Shown: piece by piece, positions 15,757 through 23,348 of the stretch
How positions within the stretch are numbered: the first letter of the stretch is position 1
Layout: each line of letters starts with the position of its first letter
Assembly (NCBI RefSeq): GCF_014596445.1
Contig: NZ_MECL01000212.1
Span: forward strand, 1 to 40,618
Direction of reading: 5' to 3'
Origin: Streptomyces sp. CBMA29
GTDB taxonomy: Bacteria > Actinomycetota > Actinomycetes > Streptomycetales > Streptomycetaceae
Length of the DNA stretch: 40,618 nucleotides
The notes under the pieces: model-generated
What the model saw: only the letters and a program-made list of their open reading frames with translations
Told to the model about the DNA's origin: nothing
Databases searched by the model: none
Made by a program: the position numbers and the translations under genes

Positions 15757-17361
15757 TCAGCGGGTGAGCAGCGCGGCGACCGCGCGGGCGGTGGGGAGAG
15801 ACTCGCCGTGGGTGAAGACCGCGTGGAGCGCCTCGGGCAGGGCGTCGTCGGTGCCCGGCCAGCCGAGGCACACGACGACGGCGCCGGGGGAGAGCGCCAA
15901 CTGCCGTGCGAGCGCCGCGTCCTGGGCCGGGTCACTGCCGGGAGTGCCGACCAGGACCACATCGGCGGGGACGCCGGGGGAGGCCGCGTCGTCCGGCGCC
16001 TCGCCCGGTGCCAGGTCCCCGTCCTGGGCCCGGCCCTCGACGGTCGCCGTCCGCGCGAAGACCGCCTCGACGGTCGAGCCGGGCAGCCGTTCGAGCAAGG
16101 CGTCCGCGACCAGGTCGGAGAGCCGCCCGGTCGCCACATTGCGTCGCCTGCGCACGTCCACGACGCGCACCGCGCCGCTCAGCGACCCGGCGACCTGTCC
16201 GCGTACGCGCAGCGCCCGCTGCGCCGCGGCGGCGTTGGCGTCGGTGACGTCCGACGTCACCGACGCTTCCGAGACGTCGCCGCCCCGGGCCACTCGGGCC
16301 CCTCGGGTCCAGTCCGCCAGGGCGTGGACCCGGGCCGCCGCCTCTTCGAGCCGGGCCACCGGCAGGCGGCCCTCGGCGACCGCTCGCGTCACCGCGTCCA
16401 GCACCGCGCGGAATTCTTCCTCGTCGGTGGGCGTGTCACCGGTCGGCGGCAGACCCGGATTGCCCAGGCACACCAGGTCGACGCCCGCGGCCAGCGCCCG
16501 CACCGCGCTCTCGGCGAAGCCGATGGTCTCGGCGACCGCCAGCATGCTGATCGCGTCGGAGACGATCACGCCGTCGAAGCCGAGACCGTCGCGGAGCAGG
16601 GCGACGACGGCGGGACTGACCGTCGCCATCGCGCTGTCCAGCGCGGGGAAGACGATGTGCGAGGTCATCACGCAGCGCACCCCGGCCGCCACCGCGCCCG
16701 CGAACGGCACGAGGTCCCGGCTCCGCAGCGTCTCCAGGTCGACCCCCACGACCGGCAGGCCCACGTGCGAGTCGACCTTCGTGTCGCCGTGGCCGGGGAA
16801 GTGCTTGGCGCAGGCCGCGACCCCCTCGGCCTGCATCGCGGTCACGAACGCGGCCGTGTGCTTGCCGACCAGGCCGGGGTCCGCGCCGAAGGAGCGCACC
16901 CCGATCACCGGGTTGGCTGGGTCGGAGTTGACGTCCGCCACCGGCGCGAGCGCCAGGTCGATGCCCGCCGCCCGTACGTCGCGGGCGATCCCGCGCGCGA
17001 CCGCCGCGGTCAGCGCGAGGTCGTCGGCGCGGCCGAGCACCGCCGCGCCGACGTGCGGAGAGCCGCCCCGCACATGCAGCCGGGTGACACCGCCGCCCTC
17101 CTCGTCCATCGCGACGACCGCCCGCCCGGCCGCGTGGATCCGCTCCGACAGCGCCGCGGTCTGCTCGGGCGACTCCAGATTGTGCCCGAAGTAGCACACG
17201 GAGCCCAGGCCGTCGCGCAGGGCGTCGAGCAGCCAGGGCGGCGCCGACGTGCCGGTGAAGCCCGGCATGAGGACGGCGTGCACCAGGCGCCGGGTCCGCT
17301 CGTCCACGGCGGGCGCCGTGCTCGTGGTGCTCCCGGAGGTCCCGGTGTTCACAGATGACAT
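15757..17361 (-). CDS. GH3 beta-N-acetylglucosaminidase (NagZ-like), cytoplasmic
   Basis: Family 3 glycoside hydrolase, 534 residues. The NagZ signature KHFPGHGDT is at 186-194 with DSH at 197-199; its loop His and Asp form the acid/base dyad of this subgroup. The nucleophile is Asp269 in VIVSDAISM. A C-terminal domain follows from about 380, as in two-domain Gram-positive NagZ enzymes. The N-terminus is a short Ser/Thr-rich stretch with no signal peptide or lipobox, so it should work in the cytoplasm on sugars delivered by the adjacent ABC importer. NagZ enzymes release GlcNAc from GlcNAc-(anhydro)MurNAc; a general exo-hexosaminidase is the alternative. It begins seven bases after the second permease gene, with AGGA upstream, and is last in that operon. 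Confidence 0.9.
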   Translation of the reverse strand: MSSVNTGTSGSTTSTAPAVDERTRRLVHAVLMPGFTGTSAPPWLLDALRDGLGSVCYFGHNLESPEQTAALSERIHAAGRAVVAMDEEGGGVTRLHVRGGSPHVGAAVLGRADDLALTAAVARGIARDVRAAGIDLALAPVADVNSDPANPVIGVRSFGADPGLVGKHTAAFVTAMQAEGVAACAKHFPGHGDTKVDSHVGLPVVGVDLETLRSRDLVPFAGAVAAGVRCVMTSHIVFPALDSAMATVSPAVVALLRDGLGFDGVIVSDAISMLAVAETIGFAESAVRALAAGVDLVCLGNPGLPPTGDTPTDEEEFRAVLDAVTRAVAEGRLPVARLEEAAARVHALADWTRGARVARGGDVSEASVTSDVTDANAAAAQRALRVRGQVAGSLSGAVRVVDVRRRRNVATGRLSDLVADALLERLPGSTVEAVFARTATVEGRAQDGDLAPGEAPDDAASPGVPADVVLVGTPGSDPAQDAALARQLALSPGAVVVCLGWPGTDDALPEALHAVFTHGESLPTARAVAALLTR

Positions 17362-17368
17362 GGAGTCC

Positions 17369-18205
17369 TCACTTCACGGCGCCGGCCACCAGGCCCATGG
17401 TCAGCCGTCGTTGGGCCAGCACGAAGACGATCACGACCGGAATCGTCACCAGCGTGGAGGCCGCCATCAGGCCGCCCCAGTCGTTGGTGTTCTGGCCGAG
17501 GAATTCGGCGAGGCCGACGCCGACGGTCATCCTGTTCTGGTCGGACAGGAAGGTCAGCGCGAAGGTGAACTCCTCCCAGGCCAGGACGAAGGAGAACGCG
17601 CTGGTGGCGATGAGTCCCGGCACGACCAGCGGCAGCAGGACCGAGCGGAACATCCGCCACCAGGAGCAGCCGTCCAGGTAGGCGGCCTCCTCCAACTCGA
17701 CCGGCACCGCGGCCACGAAGCCCCGCAGATTCCAGATCGCGAACGGCAGCGCGAAGGCTGTGTAGACAACCGCCAGGCCCAGCAGCGAGTTGAGCATCCG
17801 CAAGTCCTTCATCTGAAGGAACAGCGGGATGACCAGCGCCTCGGCGGGCAGCATCTGCACCACGAGGATGAGCACCAGCACGGTGGTGCGCAGCCGGAAC
17901 CGGAAGCGCGCCATGGCGACCGCGCCGAGCAGCGCGAGCACACCCGAGGCGACCACCACGATCACGGTGACGATCGCCGAGTTGACCATGTAGCGGCCGA
18001 AGCCGCCCGAGGCCCCCGAGGACATCACCTTCGAGAAGTGCCCCATCGTGAAGTGCGTGGGGAACAGGCTGTCCGTGCCCGAACTCGCCCGCCCGTTCAG
18101 GGCCGTGGAGAGCATGAAGTACACCGGGAACAGCGTGAACAGCAGGACCAGCGCCGTGGCCGCGAACTTGCCGGTTCTGACCCAGCTGGAGGATCTGGCA
18201 GTCAT
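17369..18205 (-). CDS. CUT1 ABC importer permease (MalG/DasC-like)
   Basis: Inner-membrane permease of 278 residues with six predicted helices. The cytoplasmic EAA loop reads EAAYLDGCSWWRMFRSVLLPLVVPG (start EAAYLDG near residue 174), the docking site for the shared ATPase. The ending RLTMGLVAGAVK is typical of MalG-type subunits. The ATG overlaps the stop of the partner permease (ATGA). It works as a heterodimer with the gene at 18202-19182. No ATPase gene is in the locus; streptomycete CUT1 systems commonly share one multipurpose ATPase (MsiK), so that is likely here. Confidence 0.94.
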   Translation of the reverse strand: MTARSSSWVRTGKFAATALVLLFTLFPVYFMLSTALNGRASSGTDSLFPTHFTMGHFSKVMSSGASGGFGRYMVNSAIVTVIVVVASGVLALLGAVAMARFRFRLRTTVLVLILVVQMLPAEALVIPLFLQMKDLRMLNSLLGLAVVYTAFALPFAIWNLRGFVAAVPVELEEAAYLDGCSWWRMFRSVLLPLVVPGLIATSAFSFVLAWEEFTFALTFLSDQNRMTVGVGLAEFLGQNTNDWGGLMAASTLVTIPVVIVFVLAQRRLTMGLVAGAVK

Positions 18206-19182
18206 CGGATCTCATCCTCTTTGAACAGCACCCGCAGGTACACCGCGGTGATCGCCAGCAGTACGACGGTGAGCAGGACGGCGATGGCCGCGCCCAGCCC
18301 GTACTGGTTCTGGTTGATCGCCTTCATGTAGGACCACACACCGAGGTTGAGCACGTCGGGGTTGGAACCCGCGCCGCCCGGCATCAGGTAGATCTGGGTG
18401 AAGACCTTGAAGTCCCAGATCGTCGAGAGCACGGTGACCACGGCGAACACCGGCCGCATCACCGGCACCGTGACGTGCCAGAACCGCTGCCAGGCGCTCG
18501 CGCCGTCCAGCCGGGCCGCCTCGTGCAGCTCCTGCGGCACCGTGGTCAGCCCGGCGAAGACGGTGATGGCGACGAACGGGTAGCTGTGGTGGATCACGTT
18601 CAGCTCGGCGATCGAGTAGAACGACAGCCGGTCGGTGAACCAGTTGTATCCGTCGGGACCGAGCAGGCCGACACTCTGGAAGACCCGCCGGGCCAGGCCC
18701 GAGTCCGGGTCGAAGATCCACACCCAGACGTAGGTGCCGGTGACCGCCGGCAGCGCCCACGCGACGAGCGCGGAGGCGATGACGGCGGCACGCGACTTGG
18801 GACCGAGCGTCTGGAGCAGCAGCGCCACCAGCGTGCCGAAGACGATGGTGCCCGCGACGGCGACCAGCGCGAAGAGCACGGTGTTCGGCAGCACGGTGTG
18901 CCACAGATACGAGCCCGCCAGCGCCTCGCGGTAGTTGTCCACACCGATGTACGTCGGGTGGCCGGAGATGATCTCCTTCAGGCCGTAGCGCTGGAACGAC
19001 AGATAGGTGACGCGCACGATCGGGTAGAGCAGCAGCGCCGCGATCACGGCCAGCGGCGCGGCGAGCAGCAGCCACGGCCGCAGCCGGGCCACGAGCGGCG
19101 GCGTGCGCCGGACCGGACGGCGCGCGTCCTCCGCGGGTGCGGGGACGGTGCGCACGCCGTCGGTCACGGTGACGTCCTCCAC
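18202..19182 (-). CDS. CUT1 ABC importer permease (MalF/DasB-like)
   Basis: Inner-membrane permease of 326 residues. After a polar N-terminus of about 34 residues there are six hydrophobic helices with LYPIVRVTYLSFQRYG in the first external segment and the EAA loop EAARLDGASAWQRFWHVTVP. WVWIFDPDSGLARRVFQS is a common landmark of sugar CUT1 permeases. The GTG start at 19182 has AGGGGAGC five bases upstream and lies one base after the stop of the binding-protein gene. It pairs with the downstream MalG-like protein. Sequence does not set the substrate; the neighbouring NagZ-like and AnmK genes point to amino sugars. Confidence 0.94.
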   Translation of the reverse strand: MEDVTVTDGVRTVPAPAEDARRPVRRTPPLVARLRPWLLLAAPLAVIAALLLYPIVRVTYLSFQRYGLKEIISGHPTYIGVDNYREALAGSYLWHTVLPNTVLFALVAVAGTIVFGTLVALLLQTLGPKSRAAVIASALVAWALPAVTGTYVWVWIFDPDSGLARRVFQSVGLLGPDGYNWFTDRLSFYSIAELNVIHHSYPFVAITVFAGLTTVPQELHEAARLDGASAWQRFWHVTVPVMRPVFAVVTVLSTIWDFKVFTQIYLMPGGAGSNPDVLNLGVWSYMKAINQNQYGLGAAIAVLLTVVLLAITAVYLRVLFKEDEIR

Positions 19183-19183
19183 G

Positions 19184-20473
19184 TCAGCTCCCCTGGAGCG
19201 TCTTGGTGATGGAGTCGGAGGCTGTCGTGGTGGCCTTCTGCACCGAGGTGCCGGTGAGGATCGACTGGAGCATCTGCGTCACGGTCTGGTCGCCCTCGAC
19301 GGCGCCCCACTGCGGCGCGCTCGGCACGTTCTTGCCCGCTTCGAGCATCGTCTTGGCGAACGGCGCCACCAGCGGGTCGGGGCTGTTGGCGTACTGCTTG
19401 AGCTGCGTGGTGGTGCTGGGGAAGTAACCCGCCTGGTCCGCCCACTGCTTGCTGAGGTCGCCGGTGGTCATCATCTTGATGAACTTCCAGGCCAGGTCCG
19501 GGTTCTTGCTGGTCTTGAGGACCGCGAGGTTGGAGCCGCCGAGGAACGCGGGCGCGATGCCGCCGTCCTTGCCCGGGATCGGGAAGGCGCCGATCTTGTC
19601 CTTGAGGGTGGGGTCGGTGGCGACCGCGGTCTTCGGGGTCCAGTTGCCCTGGATCACCATGGCGGCCTTGCCCTTGACGAAGGAGTCGAGCAGGTCGGTC
19701 TCCTTCCAGGTCGAGGCGCCGACGCTGGAGGAGTCGTCCTTGAGCGCGAGGTTGGTGTAGAACTCCAGGCCCGCCCGAGCCTGCGGCGAGTCGAGGCTGC
19801 CGGTCCACTTGCCGCCGCTGTCCTTGGCGAAGTCGCCTCCCGCACCCCAGATGAACGGCGCCGAGGCGTACGAACTCGCGCCGGCGATCGGCATGGGCAT
19901 CATGTCGGGCTTCTTCTGCTTGAGCGTCTTCACGGTCTGCTCGAGCTCGGCCCAGTTGGCCGGGGTCTTCAGACCCAGCTCGGTGAAGACGTCCTTGCGG
20001 TAGATGATCGCCCGCACACCGGCGTACCAGCCGACGCCGTACTGCTTGCCGTCGTAGGTCGCGGAGTCCTTCAGGGCGGGGATCAGGTCCTTGGAGATGC
20101 CCGCCGAGTCGATCTGCTGGGTGAGGTCGGTGAGCCCGCCCGCGGCGGCGAACTCCGGGGTCCAGGTGGTGCCGATCTCCGACACGTCGGGACCGCCGCC
20201 GCCCGCGAAGGCGCGGACCAGCTTGTCGTGGGCGTCGGCCCACTGCACTTCCTGGATCTTCAACGTGGCGCCGGTCTCGGCGGCGAACTCCTTCTTCGCG
20301 GCGGCGTAGAAGGCCGTCGCGTCCGGGTTGGTGCCCTTCATGACCCACCAGGTCAGCGACTTGCCGTCGGCCGAGGAGGGGGAGGAGGAGGACGAGCCGT
20401 CGTTCCCGCACGCGGTGAGCAGGAAGACGGCCGCGGTGAGCCCGGCAATGCCTGCCTTGCACATAGATCTCAT
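19184..20473 (-). CDS. Extracellular sugar-binding lipoprotein of the CUT1 importer
   Basis: Solute-binding protein of the maltose-binding (SBP_bac_1) fold, 429 residues. The N-terminus is a signal peptide with lipobox LLTAC, so Cys22 becomes the lipidated residue, followed by a Ser-rich linker. Landmarks are LTWWVMKGTN, GGGPDVSEIGTTWTPEFAAAGGL, GVGWYAGVRAIIYRKDVF and AAMVIQGNW (all family-typical). I take ATG 20473; another ATG lies three codons in. AAGGAG is ten bases upstream. It is the first gene of a four-gene operon with two permeases and the GH3 enzyme, and faces the RpiR-type regulator. Ligand probably a disaccharide or amino sugar from cell walls, by context only. Confidence 0.94.
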   Translation of the reverse strand: MRSMCKAGIAGLTAAVFLLTACGNDGSSSSSPSSADGKSLTWWVMKGTNPDATAFYAAAKKEFAAETGATLKIQEVQWADAHDKLVRAFAGGGGPDVSEIGTTWTPEFAAAGGLTDLTQQIDSAGISKDLIPALKDSATYDGKQYGVGWYAGVRAIIYRKDVFTELGLKTPANWAELEQTVKTLKQKKPDMMPMPIAGASSYASAPFIWGAGGDFAKDSGGKWTGSLDSPQARAGLEFYTNLALKDDSSSVGASTWKETDLLDSFVKGKAAMVIQGNWTPKTAVATDPTLKDKIGAFPIPGKDGGIAPAFLGGSNLAVLKTSKNPDLAWKFIKMMTTGDLSKQWADQAGYFPSTTTQLKQYANSPDPLVAPFAKTMLEAGKNVPSAPQWGAVEGDQTVTQMLQSILTGTSVQKATTTASDSITKTLQGS

Positions 20474-20658
20474 CGAGCTGTGTCTCCTTCGCGGTGCGGT
20501 GCCAGAGGTGTCGGACGGGGACCTCGGCGGCGCCGTCCCCCGTACGCGCAGCCCCGCCCGTCGGGCGTACGGCATGGCCGGACGGTCCGGCTGCGGACCG
20601 CCCTTGGGCTGCGGTGATTCGGCAAGTATGGAGATGACGGCCTGACGCGTCAATAACT

Positions 20659-20673
20659 ACCGCGATCAGCGGT
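20659..20673. promoter_or_regulatory. Candidate operator between binding-protein and RpiR genes
   Basis: ACCGC and GCGGT flank five bases, inside a wider imperfect palindrome bounded by ACTA and TAGT. It sits in the AT-richer middle of the 264-base divergent intergenic region (20474-20737), which also contains TACGCT at 20706-20711 as a -10 candidate for the regulator. It is the best symmetric site for the RpiR protein; it does not match the DasR consensus. Confidence 0.45.
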
Positions 20674-20737
20674 CATAGTGTTCGTTTTTAACATCATCTC
20701 CGGGCTACGCTGTCGCTGACGTCATCTGGAGGAAGCC

Positions 20738-21760
20738 ATGGCCAAGCGCGCACTGTCGCCCGTGCCCACCGCGCGGGACGCGTCCACCGCGGTCACTCCG
20801 GCCGCGGCGGCCCCTCCCGTCGCGGGGGTCGCGGCGCACCGGGCGCCCGACGACGCGCTCGCCGGTGACGTACTGGTCAGGATCCGCGGCGCCGTCCCCT
20901 CCCTCCAGCCCGCGGAGAAACGGGTCGCGGCGGCGATCCTGAGCGATCCGGCCGGGGCGGCGCGGCTGTCCAGCACGGCGCTGGCCGGGCAGGCGGAGAC
21001 CTCGGTGACGACGGTGATGCGCTTTTGCCGGACGATCGGGCTGCGCAACTACCCGCACCTGCGCGTGGCGCTGGCCGGAGCGGCGGCGCGCGAGGACGCG
21101 CAGAGCGCGGACCGGCTACGGGCCAGCGGCGACATCAGCGAGGCGGACACCCTCGCCCAGGTCGTGGACAAAATCGTGTACAACGAGGCGCGGGCGCTGG
21201 AGGAGACCGGCGCCAACCTCGACCTCGACACCCTCGAACTGGCCGTGCGGGCGATATCCCAGGCCCGCAGGATCGACATCTTCGGCATCGGGGCGAGCGG
21301 CTTCGTCGGCCAGGACCTGCACCAGAAACTTCACCGCATCGGCCTCATGGCGTTCATCTGGACCGACGCCCACGCGGCGCTGACCGCCGCCGCCCTGCTC
21401 GGCAAGAACGACGTGGCGGTCGGCATCTCCCACTCCGGCGCCACCGTGGACACCGTCGACCCCCTGGAGGCCGCCGCCGAGCGCGGCGCGACCACCATCG
21501 CCCTCACCAACTTCGCGGGCTCGCTGCTCACCCGGTCCGCGGACCTGGTGCTCACCACCGCGGTCCGCGAGATGCCCCTGCGGTCCGGTTCCACGGCCAG
21601 CCGGATCGCCCAACTGGCCGTGGTCGACTGCCTGTTCGTCGGCATAGCCCAGCGTTCGTACGACCGCGCGACCGCCGCGCTCGCGCAGACCTACGGCGTG
21701 GTGCACCAGCGCCGTCCGCACCCGCACCCCGGCCGGCGCGCGTCGGCCGAGGACCACTGA
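20738..21760 (+). CDS. RpiR/MurR-family transcriptional regulator (HTH plus SIS)
   Basis: Sugar-phosphate-responsive regulator of 340 residues. A disordered N-terminus of about 40 residues precedes the RpiR helix-turn-helix (LQPAEKRVAAAIL ... STALAGQAETSVTTVMRFCRTIGL, about 54-106). A SIS domain lies at about 165-300, with RRIDIFGIGASG and VAVGISHSGATVDTVDPLEAA, the phosphosugar-binding loops. MurR, which senses MurNAc 6-phosphate, is the named family member with cell-wall sugar genes. AnmK produces MurNAc 6-phosphate, which makes it the likeliest effector here. SD is GGAGG six bases before the ATG. It is divergent from the ABC operon. Whether it represses or activates cannot be read. Confidence 0.93.
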   Translation: MAKRALSPVPTARDASTAVTPAAAAPPVAGVAAHRAPDDALAGDVLVRIRGAVPSLQPAEKRVAAAILSDPAGAARLSSTALAGQAETSVTTVMRFCRTIGLRNYPHLRVALAGAAAREDAQSADRLRASGDISEADTLAQVVDKIVYNEARALEETGANLDLDTLELAVRAISQARRIDIFGIGASGFVGQDLHQKLHRIGLMAFIWTDAHAALTAAALLGKNDVAVGISHSGATVDTVDPLEAAAERGATTIALTNFAGSLLTRSADLVLTTAVREMPLRSGSTASRIAQLAVVDCLFVGIAQRSYDRATAALAQTYGVVHQRRPHPHPGRRASAEDH

Positions 21761-21771
21761 ACCCGGCGCAC

Positions 21772-21875
21772 GGTTCGACCTACGAGCAGTACCTCGGCCT
21801 CGTCCGCTCGCAGGCCGGACCTTCATCTTCGCCGACCCCGACGGCTACCAGATCACTCTCCACGACCGCGCCTGA
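21772..21875 (+). pseudogene. Fragment of a VOC/glyoxalase-fold gene
   Basis: In one frame the codons from 21819 to the TGA at 21873-21875 read TFIFADPDGYQITLHDRA, the typical C-terminal strand of vicinal-oxygen-chelate proteins (FADPDGxxITLHD, with the Glu/His metal-ligand region). In another frame just upstream, from 21772, TYEQYLGLVRSQAG could be an earlier piece, so there is at least one frameshift. Everything N-terminal is gone: the RpiR gene ends at 21760. It lies between the regulator and the convergent AnmK gene. Certain only for the last 19 codons. Confidence 0.6.
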
Positions 21876-21974
21876 ACGGCCCCTCATCGGCGCACCGGTT
21901 CAACGGGGGTACGCACAAGGCGACACCGTCGGCCACGACCAGCGTGTCCCCCCCCGCGCGGACCGCGATCCGGC

Positions 21975-23168
21975 TCAGACCGGCGGCAGGACGGCGAGGC
22001 GGCGCGGGCTCGGGGCCGGTTCCGGCAGCCGGAGCGGCGCGTCGCCCGGCGTGATCCGGCCCAGTACCCGCGGGGTCGCGGAGCCGGTCGCGCCGGGGAC
22101 CACACCGGGAATCCCGTGCCAGGTGAGGAAGCCCAGCAGCGCCATCAGATACGCCTCCTTGTCGCCGGCCGGCAACCCGCGCTCGTCACTGGTGACCAGT
22201 ACCGCGGGGCTCAGCCGCTCGCGCAGCGCCGCCATCAGCGCCGGATTGCGCACCCCGCCCCCGGAGGCGACGACCTCGGTGAGCCCGTACCGGCGGCAGG
22301 CGTCCGCGACGGTGACGGCCGTCAGTTCCGTCAGCGTCGCCATCAGATCCTCGTCGGACACCGGCGGCAGTCCCGCGCACCGCGGCTCGACGTAGTCGGC
22401 CCTGAACAGCTCGCGGCCGGTGGACTTCGGCGCCTCCCGCAGGTAGTACGGCTCGTCCAGCAGCCGGGCCAGCAGGTCCGCGCGTACGGTCCCGGCCAGC
22501 GCGAGGCGGCCGTCGAGGTCGCTCCCGGCCCGGCCCCCGGTGATGCGGTGGGCGGCGGCGTCGAGCAGGCAGTTGGCCGGGCCGGTGTCGAAGGCGACGA
22601 CGGGCTCGTCCCGGCCGCCGACCACCGTCACATTGGCGATGCCGCCGAGGTTCAGAGCCGCGCGGCGGGTCGGTACGGTCCCGGCCGACGCGTCGTCCGC
22701 GAGCCACAGCGTGTCCAGCGTGCTGGCGAGCGGCGCGCCCTGGCCGCCCGCGGCGATGTCGCGGGCCCGTACGTCCGAGACCACGGGCAGCCCGGTCGCC
22801 TCGGTGATCCACGCGGGCTGGCCGAGTTGCAGGGTGCCCAGGGCGCGGCCGTCGGTGATCCAGTGGAACACCGTCTGGCCGTGCGAGGCCACGAGGTCGG
22901 CCCGGCCGGCCGAGAACCGCTCGATCGCCCGGCCGACCGCCGCCGCGGACGCCTGCCCCACCAGCGTGTCCACCTCGCACACCTCGGCGAGCCCGACAGC
23001 GGACGGCGGCAGCAGCCCGAGCAGTCGCTCCCGCGTCTCGGGCGGCCACGGGTACTCCTCGGCCCCGAGCGGCCGCAGCGTCAGCACCTCCCCGTCGAAC
23101 CCGAACTCACCGACGGCGACATCCAGGCCGTCCATCGAGGTGCCCGACATGAGGCCGACGACGATCAC
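21975..23168 (-). CDS. anmK: Anhydro-N-acetylmuramic acid kinase
   Basis: Cytoplasmic enzyme of 397 residues that opens the 1,6-anhydro ring and phosphorylates anhydro-MurNAc to MurNAc 6-phosphate with ATP, in peptidoglycan recycling. The N-terminal signature GLMSGTSMDGLDVA (5-18) is diagnostic, followed by VASHGQTVFHW, GAPLAS, LNLGGIANVT, FDTGPANCLLD and VASGGGVRNPALM, all conserved in the AnmK branch of the ASKHA fold. The GTG at 23168 has GGAGAA six bases upstream and a CATACT/TACTGG -10-like element further up. It converges on the regulator and VOC fragment. The pathway also needs MurQ etherase, which is not in this window. Length is normal for AnmK. Confidence 0.96.
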   Translation of the reverse strand: MIVVGLMSGTSMDGLDVAVGEFGFDGEVLTLRPLGAEEYPWPPETRERLLGLLPPSAVGLAEVCEVDTLVGQASAAAVGRAIERFSAGRADLVASHGQTVFHWITDGRALGTLQLGQPAWITEATGLPVVSDVRARDIAAGGQGAPLASTLDTLWLADDASAGTVPTRRAALNLGGIANVTVVGGRDEPVVAFDTGPANCLLDAAAHRITGGRAGSDLDGRLALAGTVRADLLARLLDEPYYLREAPKSTGRELFRADYVEPRCAGLPPVSDEDLMATLTELTAVTVADACRRYGLTEVVASGGGVRNPALMAALRERLSPAVLVTSDERGLPAGDKEAYLMALLGFLTWHGIPGVVPGATGSATPRVLGRITPGDAPLRLPEPAPSPRRLAVLPPV

Positions 23169-23348
23169 GTGACTTCTCCAGGTGTGCGGGGTCCGCGGTC
23201 GCCCCAGTATGAGCGGACGTGTCGTTCCCGCTCACCTGGGGCTCCGGGACGTCACGCGGTCCACGCGCGCGGCGGCGTCGCCGTATCGCGGCCGAAACGA
23301 TGCGTCCGCCGACCGGACGGGCGTCAACTCCGTTACGTCTGAGGGCCG

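Noticed and set aside
14285..17194. A 969-codon open frame on the plus strand across the MFS and GH3 genes
   Set aside because: Its product is Arg/Pro/Ser/Thr-rich with no fold. It is a GC-bias shadow of the MFS gene (other frame) and of the antisense GH3 gene, both of which have clear family motifs.
15757..20473. Calling the CUT1 locus a chitobiose (DasABC) or cellobiose system
   Set aside because: No DasR-type site is in the divergent region, the regulator is RpiR-type rather than GntR or LacI, and AnmK is next to it. Amino-sugar salvage fits better, although the ligand is unproven.
23169..23348. A small gene between anmK and the MMPL gene
   Set aside because: Open frames here are short, lack an SD and have no recognisable protein pattern; the region fits an anmK promoter plus the MMPL 3-prime end.
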